Shown in pieces: positions 15,190 to 22,678 of a stretch of DNA of 26,032 bases (position 1 is the stretch's first letter; each line of letters begins with the position of its first letter). This DNA comes from Alphaproteobacteria bacterium (lineage in GTDB: Bacteria > Pseudomonadota > Alphaproteobacteria > Bin95), in assembly GCA_022822125.1 (NCBI GenBank), contig JAJECF010000038.1, positions 1 to 26,032 on the forward strand, read 5' to 3'. The position numbers were made by a program, and so were the translations under genes. The notes under the pieces are model-generated. The model was not told the DNA's origin. It made no database searches and saw nothing but the letters and a program-made list of their open reading frames with translations.

Positions 15190-16137
15190 CTAGTCGGCTA
15201 CCAGCTCTCGATACATGAGGCGCTTGCCGGCGGTGCAGGCCACCAGATGCCGCATCTGGTCGAGCGTGTCCTGGTCGCGGATGCCGTGCCGGAACGCGAA
15301 CTCGTCCACATAGCGTTGCAGGTGCTTCGGGCTGATCTTGTGGAAGGTGCCCTTGTGGGCGCGGCGCAGCATGGCCCAGAAGCTCTCTATGCCGTTCACT
15401 GTCGCCATGCCTCTAACATACTCGCCGACGCTGTGATTGACGGCCTCGTGCTCGCTGACCGGCGCCCCGACATAGACGCTCGACTCGTCTGAGTAGAGCG
15501 TCGCCTCCGGGGCCACCGCGTCCCGGATAATCCCATGCACGGTCTTGGCGTCCACGGTCTCGACGACCTTGGCGCGGACCTGATTGGTCGCCCGGTCCTT
15601 GATGCCGACCACAGGCGTCTTGCCAACGGTGCCGCGCCCAGTGAGATCCTTGCGCTTCTTCTTCGACATATTCTTCCGGATGCCGCCCATGTAGAGCTCG
15701 TCGGCTTCCACCGGGCCTTCCATCGGCGGCAAGCCCGCCTCGTCCCACGCGGCGCGGAGGCGGGCCAGCATGAACCAGGCCGTCTTTTGCGTCACCTTCA
15801 AGTCCCGATGGAGCTTCATCGAAGAGACGCCCTTGAGGTTCGTCACGTAGATGTAGACCGCGAACGCCCACTTCCGCATCGGGAGGCGCGACTTCTCCAT
15901 GCTCGTGCCGGTTCGGACACTGAAATAGGACCGGCAGTGCGGGCACCAGTAGGGCATCGGCTTCGCGTTCGGAACTTCGCGCGTCTCCGTCGAACCGCAG
16001 TGACCGCAATGCCGGCCGTTCGGCCAGTGGATCGACTCGAACCAGCGAACCGCCGTCTCCTCGTCCGGAAACATCTCGGCAAGCTGCATCAGCGAGATGC
16101 CCTCTCGGTGCGCCTTTCCGGGTGCCTTTTTGCCCAT
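15190..16137 (-). CDS. IS1595-family transposase (ISXO2-like DDE domain)
   Basis: The 315-residue transposase is of normal length. An N-terminal zinc ribbon (CGHCGSTE... and YWCPHCRSYF, ~residues 44-72) is followed by a helix-turn-helix region (SSMKLHRDLKVTQKTAWFML). The ISXO2-like catalytic domain has VEADELYMGG (first acid), LYSDESSVY (second) and NGIESFWAMLRRAHKGTFHK leading to HLQRYVDEFAFRHG. AAGAGG lies 8 bases before the ATG. No frameshift or stop is seen, so it is probably active. It reads inward from the right end of the transposon, whose inverted repeats and 8-bp target duplication match the family. Confidence 0.95.
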   Translation of the reverse strand: MGKKAPGKAHREGISLMQLAEMFPDEETAVRWFESIHWPNGRHCGHCGSTETREVPNAKPMPYWCPHCRSYFSVRTGTSMEKSRLPMRKWAFAVYIYVTNLKGVSSMKLHRDLKVTQKTAWFMLARLRAAWDEAGLPPMEGPVEADELYMGGIRKNMSKKKRKDLTGRGTVGKTPVVGIKDRATNQVRAKVVETVDAKTVHGIIRDAVAPEATLYSDESSVYVGAPVSEHEAVNHSVGEYVRGMATVNGIESFWAMLRRAHKGTFHKISPKHLQRYVDEFAFRHGIRDQDTLDQMRHLVACTAGKRLMYRELVAD

Positions 16138-16198
16138 CGGAACAACCTCTTATGGCGTGTTTCGCCCTATCCTCATCATGGCAGATAACGCCGCGTTC

Positions 16199-16221
16199 GT
16201 CAAATTAAGTATGTAATTTCC
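16199..16221. repeat. Right terminal inverted repeat of the IS1595 transposon
   Basis: It begins GTCAAATTAA and ends GTAATTTCC; its reverse complement starts GGAAATTACA. It pairs with 13070-13092 at 19 of 23 positions and lies ~60 bases upstream of the transposase start, so it may overlap that gene's promoter. Confidence 0.88.
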
Positions 16222-16229
16222 TTTCATAG
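16222..16229. repeat. Target-site duplication, right copy (TTTCATAG)
   Basis: This is an exact copy of 13062-13069, directly outside the right inverted repeat. Confidence 0.85.
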
Positions 16230-16261
16230 TCCGGATTCGATCGGGTCTTGAAAGGTTCGGT

Positions 16262-16425
16262 GGGATCGAGACACGGATCGACGCCCGGCGTCCCGACCTC
16301 CTGTCCTCATCCTGAGTAGCGACCGCGCTACCGGCGCGTATCGAAGGATGCCCCGCGCCGTCCCCTTCGACAGGTTCAGGATGATGAACAAGAAGACCGC
16401 AGACGCCGCGCGCTCCCGAATCCCC
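16262..16425. repeat. Intergenic mosaic repeat block R4
   Basis: The left edge carries ACGGATCGACGCCCGGCGTCCC, found inverted near 19830-19855. It is followed by CCTCATCCTGAGTAGCG and GCGCGTATCGAAGGATG modules, a CCTTCGACAGGTTCAGGATGA module and the GACCGCAGACGCC edge shared with R1. It lies between the transposon and the ABC transporter genes. No gene was seen from 16138 to 16615 apart from the transposon end and this block. Confidence 0.78.
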
Positions 16426-16615
16426 TGTCAGGACCCGATCAGCTTTCCCCGATGGCTGAACCGGACAGCAATGATCCGTTTCCGTGTCTCGGGGCGTGCG
16501 CGCCCGCCCGCCAAATGGTGACAGAATTAGGGTTGCGCGCGTGCGTCCGTTTCGGGTCAAATTCGATGGTCTGACAGCGCAACACCCGACGGGAAATTGT
16601 CAAGGAGGCAAAACC

Positions 16616-17536
16616 ATGAAAAAGGCAGTCGTTCTCGCGGCGGCATCGATTGCGGCCATGCTTGCGGCCGGCGCGGCGAGCGCCGAGCGGTTTGTCATGA
16701 TTACCCACACCCAGGGCACCGACCCCTTCTGGCCCGTCGTCCAGAAGGGCGGAGAGGATGCCGCAAAGGCGGTAGGAGCGGAGTTCGAATATAATTTCGC
16801 GCCTTCCGGGGACATGGCCGACATGGCGCAGCTCATCGAAGCCGCGGCGGCGACCCAGCCGGACGGCATCGTGGTGTCGCTGCCGGACGCCGACGCCCTC
16901 GGCGGCGCCATCAAGGCCGCCGCGGATTCGGGCATCCCGGTCATCACCATGAATTCGGGGCTGGAATCCTCCGCCGCGGTCGGGGCGCTCATGCATGTCG
17001 GGCAGCCGGAGCGGCTTGCCGGCGAGAAGGCCGGCGAGCGCGCCAAGGCGGAAGGCGCGACCAAGGGGCTTTGCCTCAACCAGGAATCCTTCAACACCGC
17101 GCTCGTCGATCGCTGCACCGGCTATTTCGAGGCCATGGGGGCGGAGCTCAACATGATCGACGTGTCGAACGACGTCGCGCAGATCAAGACCCGCACGGCG
17201 GCGGCCCTCCAGGCGGACCAGGCTATCGATGCGCTGCTTGCAGTGGGGCCGCATGTCTGCGTCGCGGCCGCGGCGGCAGTGAAGGAAGTCGGCGCTAAGG
17301 TCCACCTTTCCTGCTTCGACCTCTCTCCCGAAGTCATCAACCTCATCCAGGCGGGCGAGGTCGCCTACACTATCGACCAGCAGCAGCGGCTGCAGGGCTA
17401 CATGCCGATCATCGTGCTGCACCTCTACAACCAGAATGCGGGGCTGCTCCCGGGCGCGAATATTCCGTCGGGACCGGGCTTCGTCGATGCCTCCAACGCC
17501 GCCGGCGTTGCGGCTCAGGCAGGCGTGAACCGCTGA
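16616..17536 (+). CDS. Sugar ABC transporter periplasmic substrate-binding protein (CUT2 type)
   Basis: The 306-residue protein has a signal peptide (MKKAVVLAAASIAAMLAAGA, cleaved after ASA before ERFVMITH). The mature part is a type I periplasmic binding fold of the ribose/inositol group (Peripla_BP_4): THTQGTDPFWPVVQKGGEDAA, then PDGIVVSLPD, IPVITMNSG and YTIDQQQRLQGYMPI. AAGGAGG lies 7 bases before the ATG. A permease and an ATPase follow, completing a CUT2 importer. The iolG, iolE and iolD genes nearby suggest myo-inositol or a related cyclitol as ligand, which is inference from context. Two hairpins directly after the stop probably stabilise this first message segment, a common way to make more binding protein than permease. 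Confidence 0.93.
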   Translation: MKKAVVLAAASIAAMLAAGAASAERFVMITHTQGTDPFWPVVQKGGEDAAKAVGAEFEYNFAPSGDMADMAQLIEAAAATQPDGIVVSLPDADALGGAIKAAADSGIPVITMNSGLESSAAVGALMHVGQPERLAGEKAGERAKAEGATKGLCLNQESFNTALVDRCTGYFEAMGAELNMIDVSNDVAQIKTRTAAALQADQAIDALLAVGPHVCVAAAAAVKEVGAKVHLSCFDLSPEVINLIQAGEVAYTIDQQQRLQGYMPIIVLHLYNQNAGLLPGANIPSGPGFVDASNAAGVAAQAGVNR

Positions 17537-17538
17537 TC

Positions 17539-17572
17539 GCGGGCGTCCGGCGCCCGCTCCCGTAACCGGGAG
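17539..17572 (+). terminator. Tandem intercistronic hairpins after the binding-protein gene
   Basis: GCGGGCG-TCCGG-CGCCCGC (17539-17557) and CTCCCG-TAAC-CGGGAG (17557-17572) are perfect stems 3 bases after the stop codon. There is no T-run and the permease continues on the same strand. They more likely protect the 3' end of the binding-protein message or attenuate read-through than end the operon. Confidence 0.55.
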
Positions 17573-17659
17573 CCGCGGCCGGCCCGCGACAGAAAACGGA
17601 CCGGTCCGCGGCGGCATCGACAAACAGCATTGGAGGCAGACCTCCGAAAGGAGCCCGCC

Positions 17660-18790
17660 ATGACCGAAGCCGCAAGCGCAGGCCGGAGGCAGGAAGCGGA
17701 CCGCCTGAAGCAGGCCGGCTGGTTCTCGCGCCTGGTCCACCGCCCCGAGATCGGGGCCTTCTCGGGCATGATCGTGCTGCTCGTCTTCCTCGCCGTCGTG
17801 GCGGGCGACGTCGTCTACAACCCGCTGGGAATCAAGAACAACCTCTCCATCATCGCCCAGCTCGGGATCATCGCCACCGGCGCGTGCATGCTCATGATCG
17901 CGGGGGAATTCGATCTCTCGATCGGCTCGATGATCGGCTTCGCCGGCATGTCCATGGCGGTCATGCTGAAATGGGGCCTGCCATTCGGCCTCGGGCCGGC
18001 CTCGCCGCTCGCAGCCTTGCTCATCACCTTCTGCCTCACCCTCTCGATCGGCTGGTTCATCGGGTTCATCGTGGTGCGGACCCGGCTGTCCTCCTTCATC
18101 GTCACCCTGTCCTTCCTGTTCATCCTGCGCGGGGCGACGGAGGTGTGCTTCCGGACCTTCAACGGCTCCACGCAGGTTTCGGGCCTTCCGGACTACAAGC
18201 AGACCGACTGGGTCGCTGCGCTCTTCGGGGGCGAGGCGTTCCAGTGGTTCTACGATGTCCTCTTCTGGCTCGGCCTCAATTACAACCGCGCCGGAGACCA
18301 GTGGGTGACCGGGCTCGACGCCAAGGTGGCGTGGTGGATCGCGATCGCCGGCGTGGCGTGGTTCGTGCTCTCGCGCACCCAGGTCGGGAACTGGATCTAT
18401 GCGACCGGCGGCAATGAGGAGGCGGCGAGGGCGAACGGCGTGCCGACCGACAAGGTGAAGATATCGCTGTTCATGTTCACTGCGTTCTGCGCCACGATTT
18501 TCGCCGCCACCCAGGTGTTCGACACCAACACCGCGGACGCCGCAAAGGGGAACCTGAAGGAGCTCGAGGCGATCGCTGCCTCGGTGGTGGGCGGCGTGAT
18601 CCTTTCCGGCGGCTTCGGGTCCATTGTCGGCGTCGTGTTCGGCGCCGTCATCTTCGGGCTCGTGCAGAACTCGGTGTTCTACATTTCGTGGATCGACGGC
18701 TCCTATTACCGGACCTTCCTCGGAACGGTGCTGCTCATCGCGGCGCTCAGCAACGAGACCATCCGAAAACGCTTCACCGGAGGGATATGA
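17660..18790 (+). CDS. Sugar ABC transporter permease (BPD_transp_2 / CUT2)
   Basis: The 376-residue inner-membrane protein has about 8-10 hydrophobic helices. Family motifs include GACMLMIAGEFDLSIGSMIGFAGM, the signature of RbsC/FrcC/XylH permeases. Also present are RTRLSSFIVTLSFLFILRG and the cytoplasmic coupling stretch ATGGNEEAARANGVPTDKVK; GGVILSGGFGSIVGVVFGAVIFG is near the C-terminus. The ATG at 17660 has AAAGGAG about 7 bases upstream; an in-frame ATG 30 bases earlier has none. The ATPase gene starts 2 bases after the stop, so the genes are coupled. The loop between residues ~165 and 225 is longer than in RbsC, as seen in FrcC-like permeases. Confidence 0.93.
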   Translation: MTEAASAGRRQEADRLKQAGWFSRLVHRPEIGAFSGMIVLLVFLAVVAGDVVYNPLGIKNNLSIIAQLGIIATGACMLMIAGEFDLSIGSMIGFAGMSMAVMLKWGLPFGLGPASPLAALLITFCLTLSIGWFIGFIVVRTRLSSFIVTLSFLFILRGATEVCFRTFNGSTQVSGLPDYKQTDWVAALFGGEAFQWFYDVLFWLGLNYNRAGDQWVTGLDAKVAWWIAIAGVAWFVLSRTQVGNWIYATGGNEEAARANGVPTDKVKISLFMFTAFCATIFAATQVFDTNTADAAKGNLKELEAIAASVVGGVILSGGFGSIVGVVFGAVIFGLVQNSVFYISWIDGSYYRTFLGTVLLIAALSNETIRKRFTGGI

Positions 18791-18791
18791 C

Positions 18792-19574
18792 GTGGCCCAA
18801 CCGCTGATCCGTCTGGAGGATATCGTCAAGCGCTTCGGGAACTTCACCGCGCTGGACGGCGTCTCCATGGAGGTCCATCCCGGGGAGGTGCATGCCCTGC
18901 TCGGCGACAACGGAGCCGGCAAATCCACCCTCATCAAGGTTCTCGCCGGCGTGCATCAGCCGACCTCGGGCCGGATCTTCGTCGATGGTGTGCCCGTCTC
19001 CTTCCGCAATCCGCTGGCCGCGTCGGATGCGGGTATCGGCACCGTGTATCAGGACCTCGCGCTCAATGCGCTGACCTCGGTGACCCGCAATTTCTTCATG
19101 GGGCGGGAGATCACGAAGGGCGCGCGGCCGTTCGGCATCATGCAGACAGGGGAGATGAACCGGATCGCGCGCGAGGAAATGGCCAGAATCGGCATCGACA
19201 TCGCCAATCCCGAGCAGGCGGTCGGCACAATGTCCGGCGGACAGAAGCAGACCCTCGCCATCGCCCGCGCCATCTATTTCGGGGCCCGCGTGCTGATTCT
19301 GGACGAGCCGACCTCGGCTCTCGGACAGAAGCAGCAGCTCGAGGTGCTGAAGACCATCAAGAAGGTGCGGAGCCGCGGCGACATCGCGATCATCCTCATC
19401 ACCCACAATGAGATCCATGCGCAGCTCGTGGCCGACCGCTACACATTCCTCAGCCTCGGCCGGGTCATCGGGAGCGGCGTGGCGGACGAATTGGGCGGCG
19501 AGGACATCCGCCGGCTGATGGCGGGCGGCGCGGAGATGGCCGATCTCGAAGAGGAGCTCGCCACCGTCCTCTGA
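18792..19574 (+). CDS. Sugar ABC transporter ATP-binding protein, single-domain (FrcA-like)
   Basis: The 260-residue ATPase energises the importer. It shows Walker A GDNGAGKST (38-46), Q-loop Gln87 in YQDLAL, signature MSGGQKQ (147-153), Walker B VLILDEP (167-173), and switch His205 in ITHN. It has one nucleotide-binding domain, like FrcA of fructose transporters, whereas RbsA, MglA and inositol IatA carry two fused domains. It must therefore act as a homodimer. The start is GTG at 18792 with GGAGG 8 bases before it; the frame opens further upstream inside the permease gene. About 350 bp with mosaic repeat R5 separates it from iolG. Confidence 0.94.
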   Translation: MAQPLIRLEDIVKRFGNFTALDGVSMEVHPGEVHALLGDNGAGKSTLIKVLAGVHQPTSGRIFVDGVPVSFRNPLAASDAGIGTVYQDLALNALTSVTRNFFMGREITKGARPFGIMQTGEMNRIAREEMARIGIDIANPEQAVGTMSGGQKQTLAIARAIYFGARVLILDEPTSALGQKQQLEVLKTIKKVRSRGDIAIILITHNEIHAQLVADRYTFLSLGRVIGSGVADELGGEDIRRLMAGGAEMADLEEELATVL

Positions 19575-19632
19575 CCGGGCCCGGCCTTCCAAAATTTCGC
19601 ACCCGCAAGGCGGCGCGCGCGGCGAAGGCCTG

Positions 19633-19886
19633 TAATACCAGCGGTCGTTGATCGGAACCGATGGTGCGGCACCTCCCTACCGTACGTAGCCCCGGTCCTT
19701 TGTCCTCATCCCGAGTAGCGGCGCCAGCCGCGTATCGAGAGCTTGTCCTGAGCCTGTCGAAGGGGGCGGCGCGGGGCATCCTTCGATACGCGCCCGCTGG
19801 CGCGGTCGCTACTCAGGATGAGGAGAGGCGCCGGGACGCCGGGCGTCGATCCGTCATGGGTTCCAGTCAACGACCGCGAGTATAAT
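19633..19886. repeat. Intergenic mosaic repeat block R5 with inverted termini
   Basis: The left end reads AATACCAGCGGTCGTTGATCG. The right end, on the other strand, reads TATACTCGCGGTCGTTGACT. The two ends are thus imperfect terminal inverted repeats. Inside are CATCCCGAGTAGCGG, CGCGTATCGA, CTTGTCCTGAGCCTGTCGAAGG and GCTACTCAGGATGAGG modules. It lies between the ABC ATPase gene and iolG, ending 37 bases before the iolG start. No gene was found in 19575-19923. Confidence 0.8.
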
Positions 19887-19923
19887 GCACTGTCGGGAGC
19901 CCCCGTCAGTCCAGGATCGAGCC

Positions 19924-20946
19924 ATGACAAGAATTGCGGTGCTCGGATGCGGCCGGATCGGCGTCATGCATGCGGCGAACATTGCAGCGCATCCGCGCGC
20001 CGAACTGGCCGGCGTCTATGACATCGCCGCTGCTGCTGCCGAAGATCTCGGAAATAAGCTCGGAGCCGGGATTTTCCGCTCGGTGGAGGAGGTCTTCTCC
20101 AGCGCGGAGGTGGACGCCGTGCTGGTCGCGTCGGCGACCGGGACCCATTGCGACTATATCGAGGCCGCCGTCAATGCCGGAAAGCCGGTTCTGTGCGAGA
20201 AGCCGCTGGACCTCTCGCTGGAGCGGATCGAACTCTGCAGGAAACGGATCGGCGATCCCGGCGTGGCGATCATGCTGGGTTTCGTGCGCCGCTTCGACCC
20301 CGGCCACCGCGCCGCGCGCCAGGCCTGCTTGGACGGCGAAATCGGCGATTTGCATCAGGTTGTCATCACCTCGCGCGATCCGGCCATGTCGCCGGACGCC
20401 TATATCGAGGTGTCGGGCGGCATCTTCCGCGACATGACCATCCATGACTTCGATCTCGCCCGTTTCATGCTCGGCGAGGAGGTCGTTTCCATCTCGGCCA
20501 CGGGCTCGCGCCTCGTCGATCCGGCGCTCATGGAAAGATGCGGCGACTATGACACCACCGTCGCGGTCCTGACGACGGGCAGCGGCAGGCAGGCGGTCAT
20601 CGTCAATTCGCGCGCCGCCGCCTATGGCTATGACCAGAGGGTGGAGCTCTTCGGCAGCAAGGGAATGGTGCTCTCCGAAAACCGCCGGCGGAACCAGGTG
20701 ACGAAACATGTCAGCGACGCCACGAATGTCTCGACGCCGCTGCTGCACTTCTTCATCGAGCGTTACGAGGCCGCATTCAATGCGGAGATCGAGAGCTTTG
20801 TGAACGCCGTGGAAACCGGCGCGGCGGTCGAGGTCGGATTCGAGGACGGACGACAGGCGTCGATCCTGGCCGACGCCGCATTCAGGTCGATCGCCGAGAG
20901 CCGGGTCGTCCAGGTCCCGGAAATCGCCCGGGCGGTGCGCCCTTGA
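19924..20946 (+). CDS. iolG: Inositol 2-dehydrogenase (Gfo/Idh/MocA family)
   Basis: The 340-residue enzyme oxidises myo-inositol to 2-keto-myo-inositol with NAD+, the first step of inositol breakdown. The Rossmann motif is LGCGRIGVMHAANI (7-20). The catalytic set seen in IolG is present: Lys93 in CEKPL, Asp170 and His174 in GGIFRDMTIHDFDLARF. Other IolG traits are GFVRRFDPGH and NSRAAAYGYDQRVELFGSKGM. The ATG at 19924 has AGGA/GGATCGAG just upstream and starts right at the Rossmann strand; an earlier ATG at 19885 lies in the repeat edge. It converges with the SDR gene (20-bp gap). The close ABC transporter and iolE/iolD support the function. Confidence 0.88.
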   Translation: MTRIAVLGCGRIGVMHAANIAAHPRAELAGVYDIAAAAAEDLGNKLGAGIFRSVEEVFSSAEVDAVLVASATGTHCDYIEAAVNAGKPVLCEKPLDLSLERIELCRKRIGDPGVAIMLGFVRRFDPGHRAARQACLDGEIGDLHQVVITSRDPAMSPDAYIEVSGGIFRDMTIHDFDLARFMLGEEVVSISATGSRLVDPALMERCGDYDTTVAVLTTGSGRQAVIVNSRAAAYGYDQRVELFGSKGMVLSENRRRNQVTKHVSDATNVSTPLLHFFIERYEAAFNAEIESFVNAVETGAAVEVGFEDGRQASILADAAFRSIAESRVVQVPEIARAVRP

Positions 20947-20966
20947 ACGGCACGGCCCCTCGGCAT

Positions 20967-21782
20967 CTACTCTTCCAGGCGGACTGCCGGGCCCGGCGGC
21001 TGGCCGTCATAGCCGCCCCATACCGACTGGTCGAAATGGATCACGGATCCCGTCATCATCCCGCTGTCGCCGGAGGCCAGCCACAGAACCGCGCGGGCCA
21101 CCTCATCGGGGTCGAGAAGGCGGCCGAAGGGCAGTTCGGCCACCGCCTTTTCCATCCAGTCCGGGTCGCCGGTCTCCTCGGCCTGCAATGCGATCTCGTT
21201 GTCCGAAGCCATCCAGCCGATATCGAGCTGGTTGACGCGAATCCCGTTGCGCATCAGCGCGAAGCCGGAATTCCGGGTCAGCGTGGCGAGCGCGCCTTTC
21301 GAGGTGCTGTAGGCGGCAAGAAAGGGCTGCCCGGCCCGCGACGACACGGAGCCGATATTGACGATCGCGCCCTGCGCGCCCTCGCGCATCATCACCTTCG
21401 CCGCATCCTGCATCAGGAAGAACGGCGCGCGCAGGTTGACGGCGATCATGCGGTCGAAGAATTCGGGCGTCGCGTTGAGAAGATTGCCCCGGTCGGTGAT
21501 CGCGGCGGCGTTCACCAGGATATCGACCCGCCCGAAGCGCTCGTCCGCCTCGGCCGTCACCCGGCGCACATCCTCGACGACGGCGAGGTCGGCCCGGACG
21601 AATTGCACGGGCGTTCCGCTCGCCTCCTCGATCTCGCCCGCGACCGCGCGCCCGTTCCCGGCGTTGCGCCCGCAGGTGACGATGCCGGCGGCGCCCGCCC
21701 TCGCGAAGAGGCGCGCGACCGCGGCGCCGAGACCCTGGGTGCCGCCCGTAACGACGGCGACCTTGCCGTCGATCCTGTTCAT
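20967..21782 (-). CDS. SDR-family oxidoreductase in the inositol operon
   Basis: The 271-residue classical SDR has the cofactor motif TGGTQGLG (12-19), an NAAA motif in place of NNAG (91-94), Ser145/147 in IGSVSS, and Tyr158 and Lys162 in YSTSK. The C-terminal MTGSVIHFDQSVWGGYDGQP is typical of SDRs annotated in rhizobial sugar and inositol operons. Its ATG overlaps the iolE stop (ATGA), so it is the third gene of iolD-iolE-SDR. Likely roles are oxidation or reduction of a cyclitol or keto-intermediate; the substrate is unknown. Confidence 0.9.
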   Translation of the reverse strand: MNRIDGKVAVVTGGTQGLGAAVARLFARAGAAGIVTCGRNAGNGRAVAGEIEEASGTPVQFVRADLAVVEDVRRVTAEADERFGRVDILVNAAAITDRGNLLNATPEFFDRMIAVNLRAPFFLMQDAAKVMMREGAQGAIVNIGSVSSRAGQPFLAAYSTSKGALATLTRNSGFALMRNGIRVNQLDIGWMASDNEIALQAEETGDPDWMEKAVAELPFGRLLDPDEVARAVLWLASGDSGMMTGSVIHFDQSVWGGYDGQPPGPAVRLEE

Positions 21783-22675
21783 GCCTTGACCTCATACCCG
21801 GCGCCGGCCATGACGCGGAGCAATTCGGCGTGGCTTTTTTTCGCCATGGCGAGCGGCGGATTGGCATGGGGGTCCTGTTCCGCCTCGACGACGAACCAGC
21901 CTTCATAGCCGCTCGCGGCCAGCGCCTTTGCAATCGACCCGAAATCGAGGCTGCCGTCGCCCGGCACCGTGAACGCGCCCTCGATCACGGCGTCGAGGAA
22001 ACTCGCCCTGCTGCGGTCGAGGCCGCGTATGACCTCCATCCTTACATCCTTGGTATGGACATGGGAGATCCGCGCATGGTGCTTATCGATGACGCGCAGA
22101 TTGTCGCCGCCGGCAAACGCCAGATGGCCGGTGTCGAGGAGGAGCGGGACCGAGGAGTGCTTCATCAGCAGGTCGAGCTCCGCCTCCGTTTCAACCACCG
22201 CCGCCATGTGGTGGTGGTAGGAAATCGCCATGCCCTCCCGCCGGCACCAGTCGGCGAAATCCGAGACCTTGCGTCCATAGGCCGCCATCTCCCGCTCGGT
22301 CAGCACCGCCTTGCCCGCAAGCGGCGCCGCCCGCGCGCCTTGGAGGGAGCGCGCCATTTCGCCATAGACGATGCAGGGCGCGGCCGCGTCCCTGAACAGG
22401 GCCATCTGCCCTGCGATCCGGTCCTTCTCGGCCTCGATGTCGCCGTCGAGCAGCCGGCCGGAGAACCAGCCGCCGCATACCGAAATCGCGTAGCGGTCCA
22501 GAACGGGGCCGAGCTCCTTCATCGTCATCGGGAAGCGCCGGCCCGTCTCGATCCCGGTAAAGCCCGCTTCGGAAGCCTGGCGCAGGCATTCCTCGAGGCT
22601 CACATCGTCGGACAGCTCCTCAAGGTCGTCATTCCACCACGCGATGGGCGAGATGCCGAGCTCCGCGACGGGCAT
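21779..22675 (-). CDS. iolE: Inosose dehydratase (myo-inosose-2 dehydratase), IolE family
   Basis: The 298-residue TIM-barrel (AP endonuclease 2/xylose isomerase-like) enzyme removes water from 2-keto-myo-inositol to give the trihydroxycyclohexanedione used by IolD. The N-terminus ELGISPIAWWNDDLEEL matches the IolE signature. Then come GFTGIETGRRFP, GGWFSGRLL and probable metal and catalytic stretches: YHHHMAAVVETEAELD (His154-156), LLLDTGHLAFAGGD (181-184) and SHVHTKDVR (205-210). It starts 3 bases after iolD and overlaps the SDR start, so the three genes form one operon. Confidence 0.9.
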   Translation of the reverse strand: MPVAELGISPIAWWNDDLEELSDDVSLEECLRQASEAGFTGIETGRRFPMTMKELGPVLDRYAISVCGGWFSGRLLDGDIEAEKDRIAGQMALFRDAAAPCIVYGEMARSLQGARAAPLAGKAVLTEREMAAYGRKVSDFADWCRREGMAISYHHHMAAVVETEAELDLLMKHSSVPLLLDTGHLAFAGGDNLRVIDKHHARISHVHTKDVRMEVIRGLDRSRASFLDAVIEGAFTVPGDGSLDFGSIAKALAASGYEGWFVVEAEQDPHANPPLAMAKKSHAELLRVMAGAGYEVKA

Positions 22676-22678
22676 GCC

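Larger units (their letters stand above)
13070..16221. mobile_element. IS1595-family transposon with passenger genes (~3.15 kb)
   Basis: The element is bounded by imperfect 23-bp terminal inverted repeats at 13070-13092 and 16199-16221. They match at 19 of 23 positions, both begin GG and both end in TTAATTTGAC. It is flanked by a direct 8-bp TTTCATAG duplication. Inside are an intact IS1595-type transposase at the right end and at least four other genes: two small exported proteins on the minus strand, and a coiled-coil protein and a membrane protein on the plus strand, with a possible 53-residue membrane protein between them. Plain IS1595 elements are about 1 kb; transposons with passenger genes are known in this family. 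The interior is visibly less GC-rich than the flanks, which suggests transfer. The element sits between rnd and the inositol locus and interrupts no recognisable gene. Confidence 0.88.

Noticed and set aside
16439..18937. 832-codon minus-strand open frame opposite the ABC transporter genes
   Set aside because: The plus strand holds intact binding-protein and permease genes with ribosome sites. The minus frame is a GC-skew shadow.
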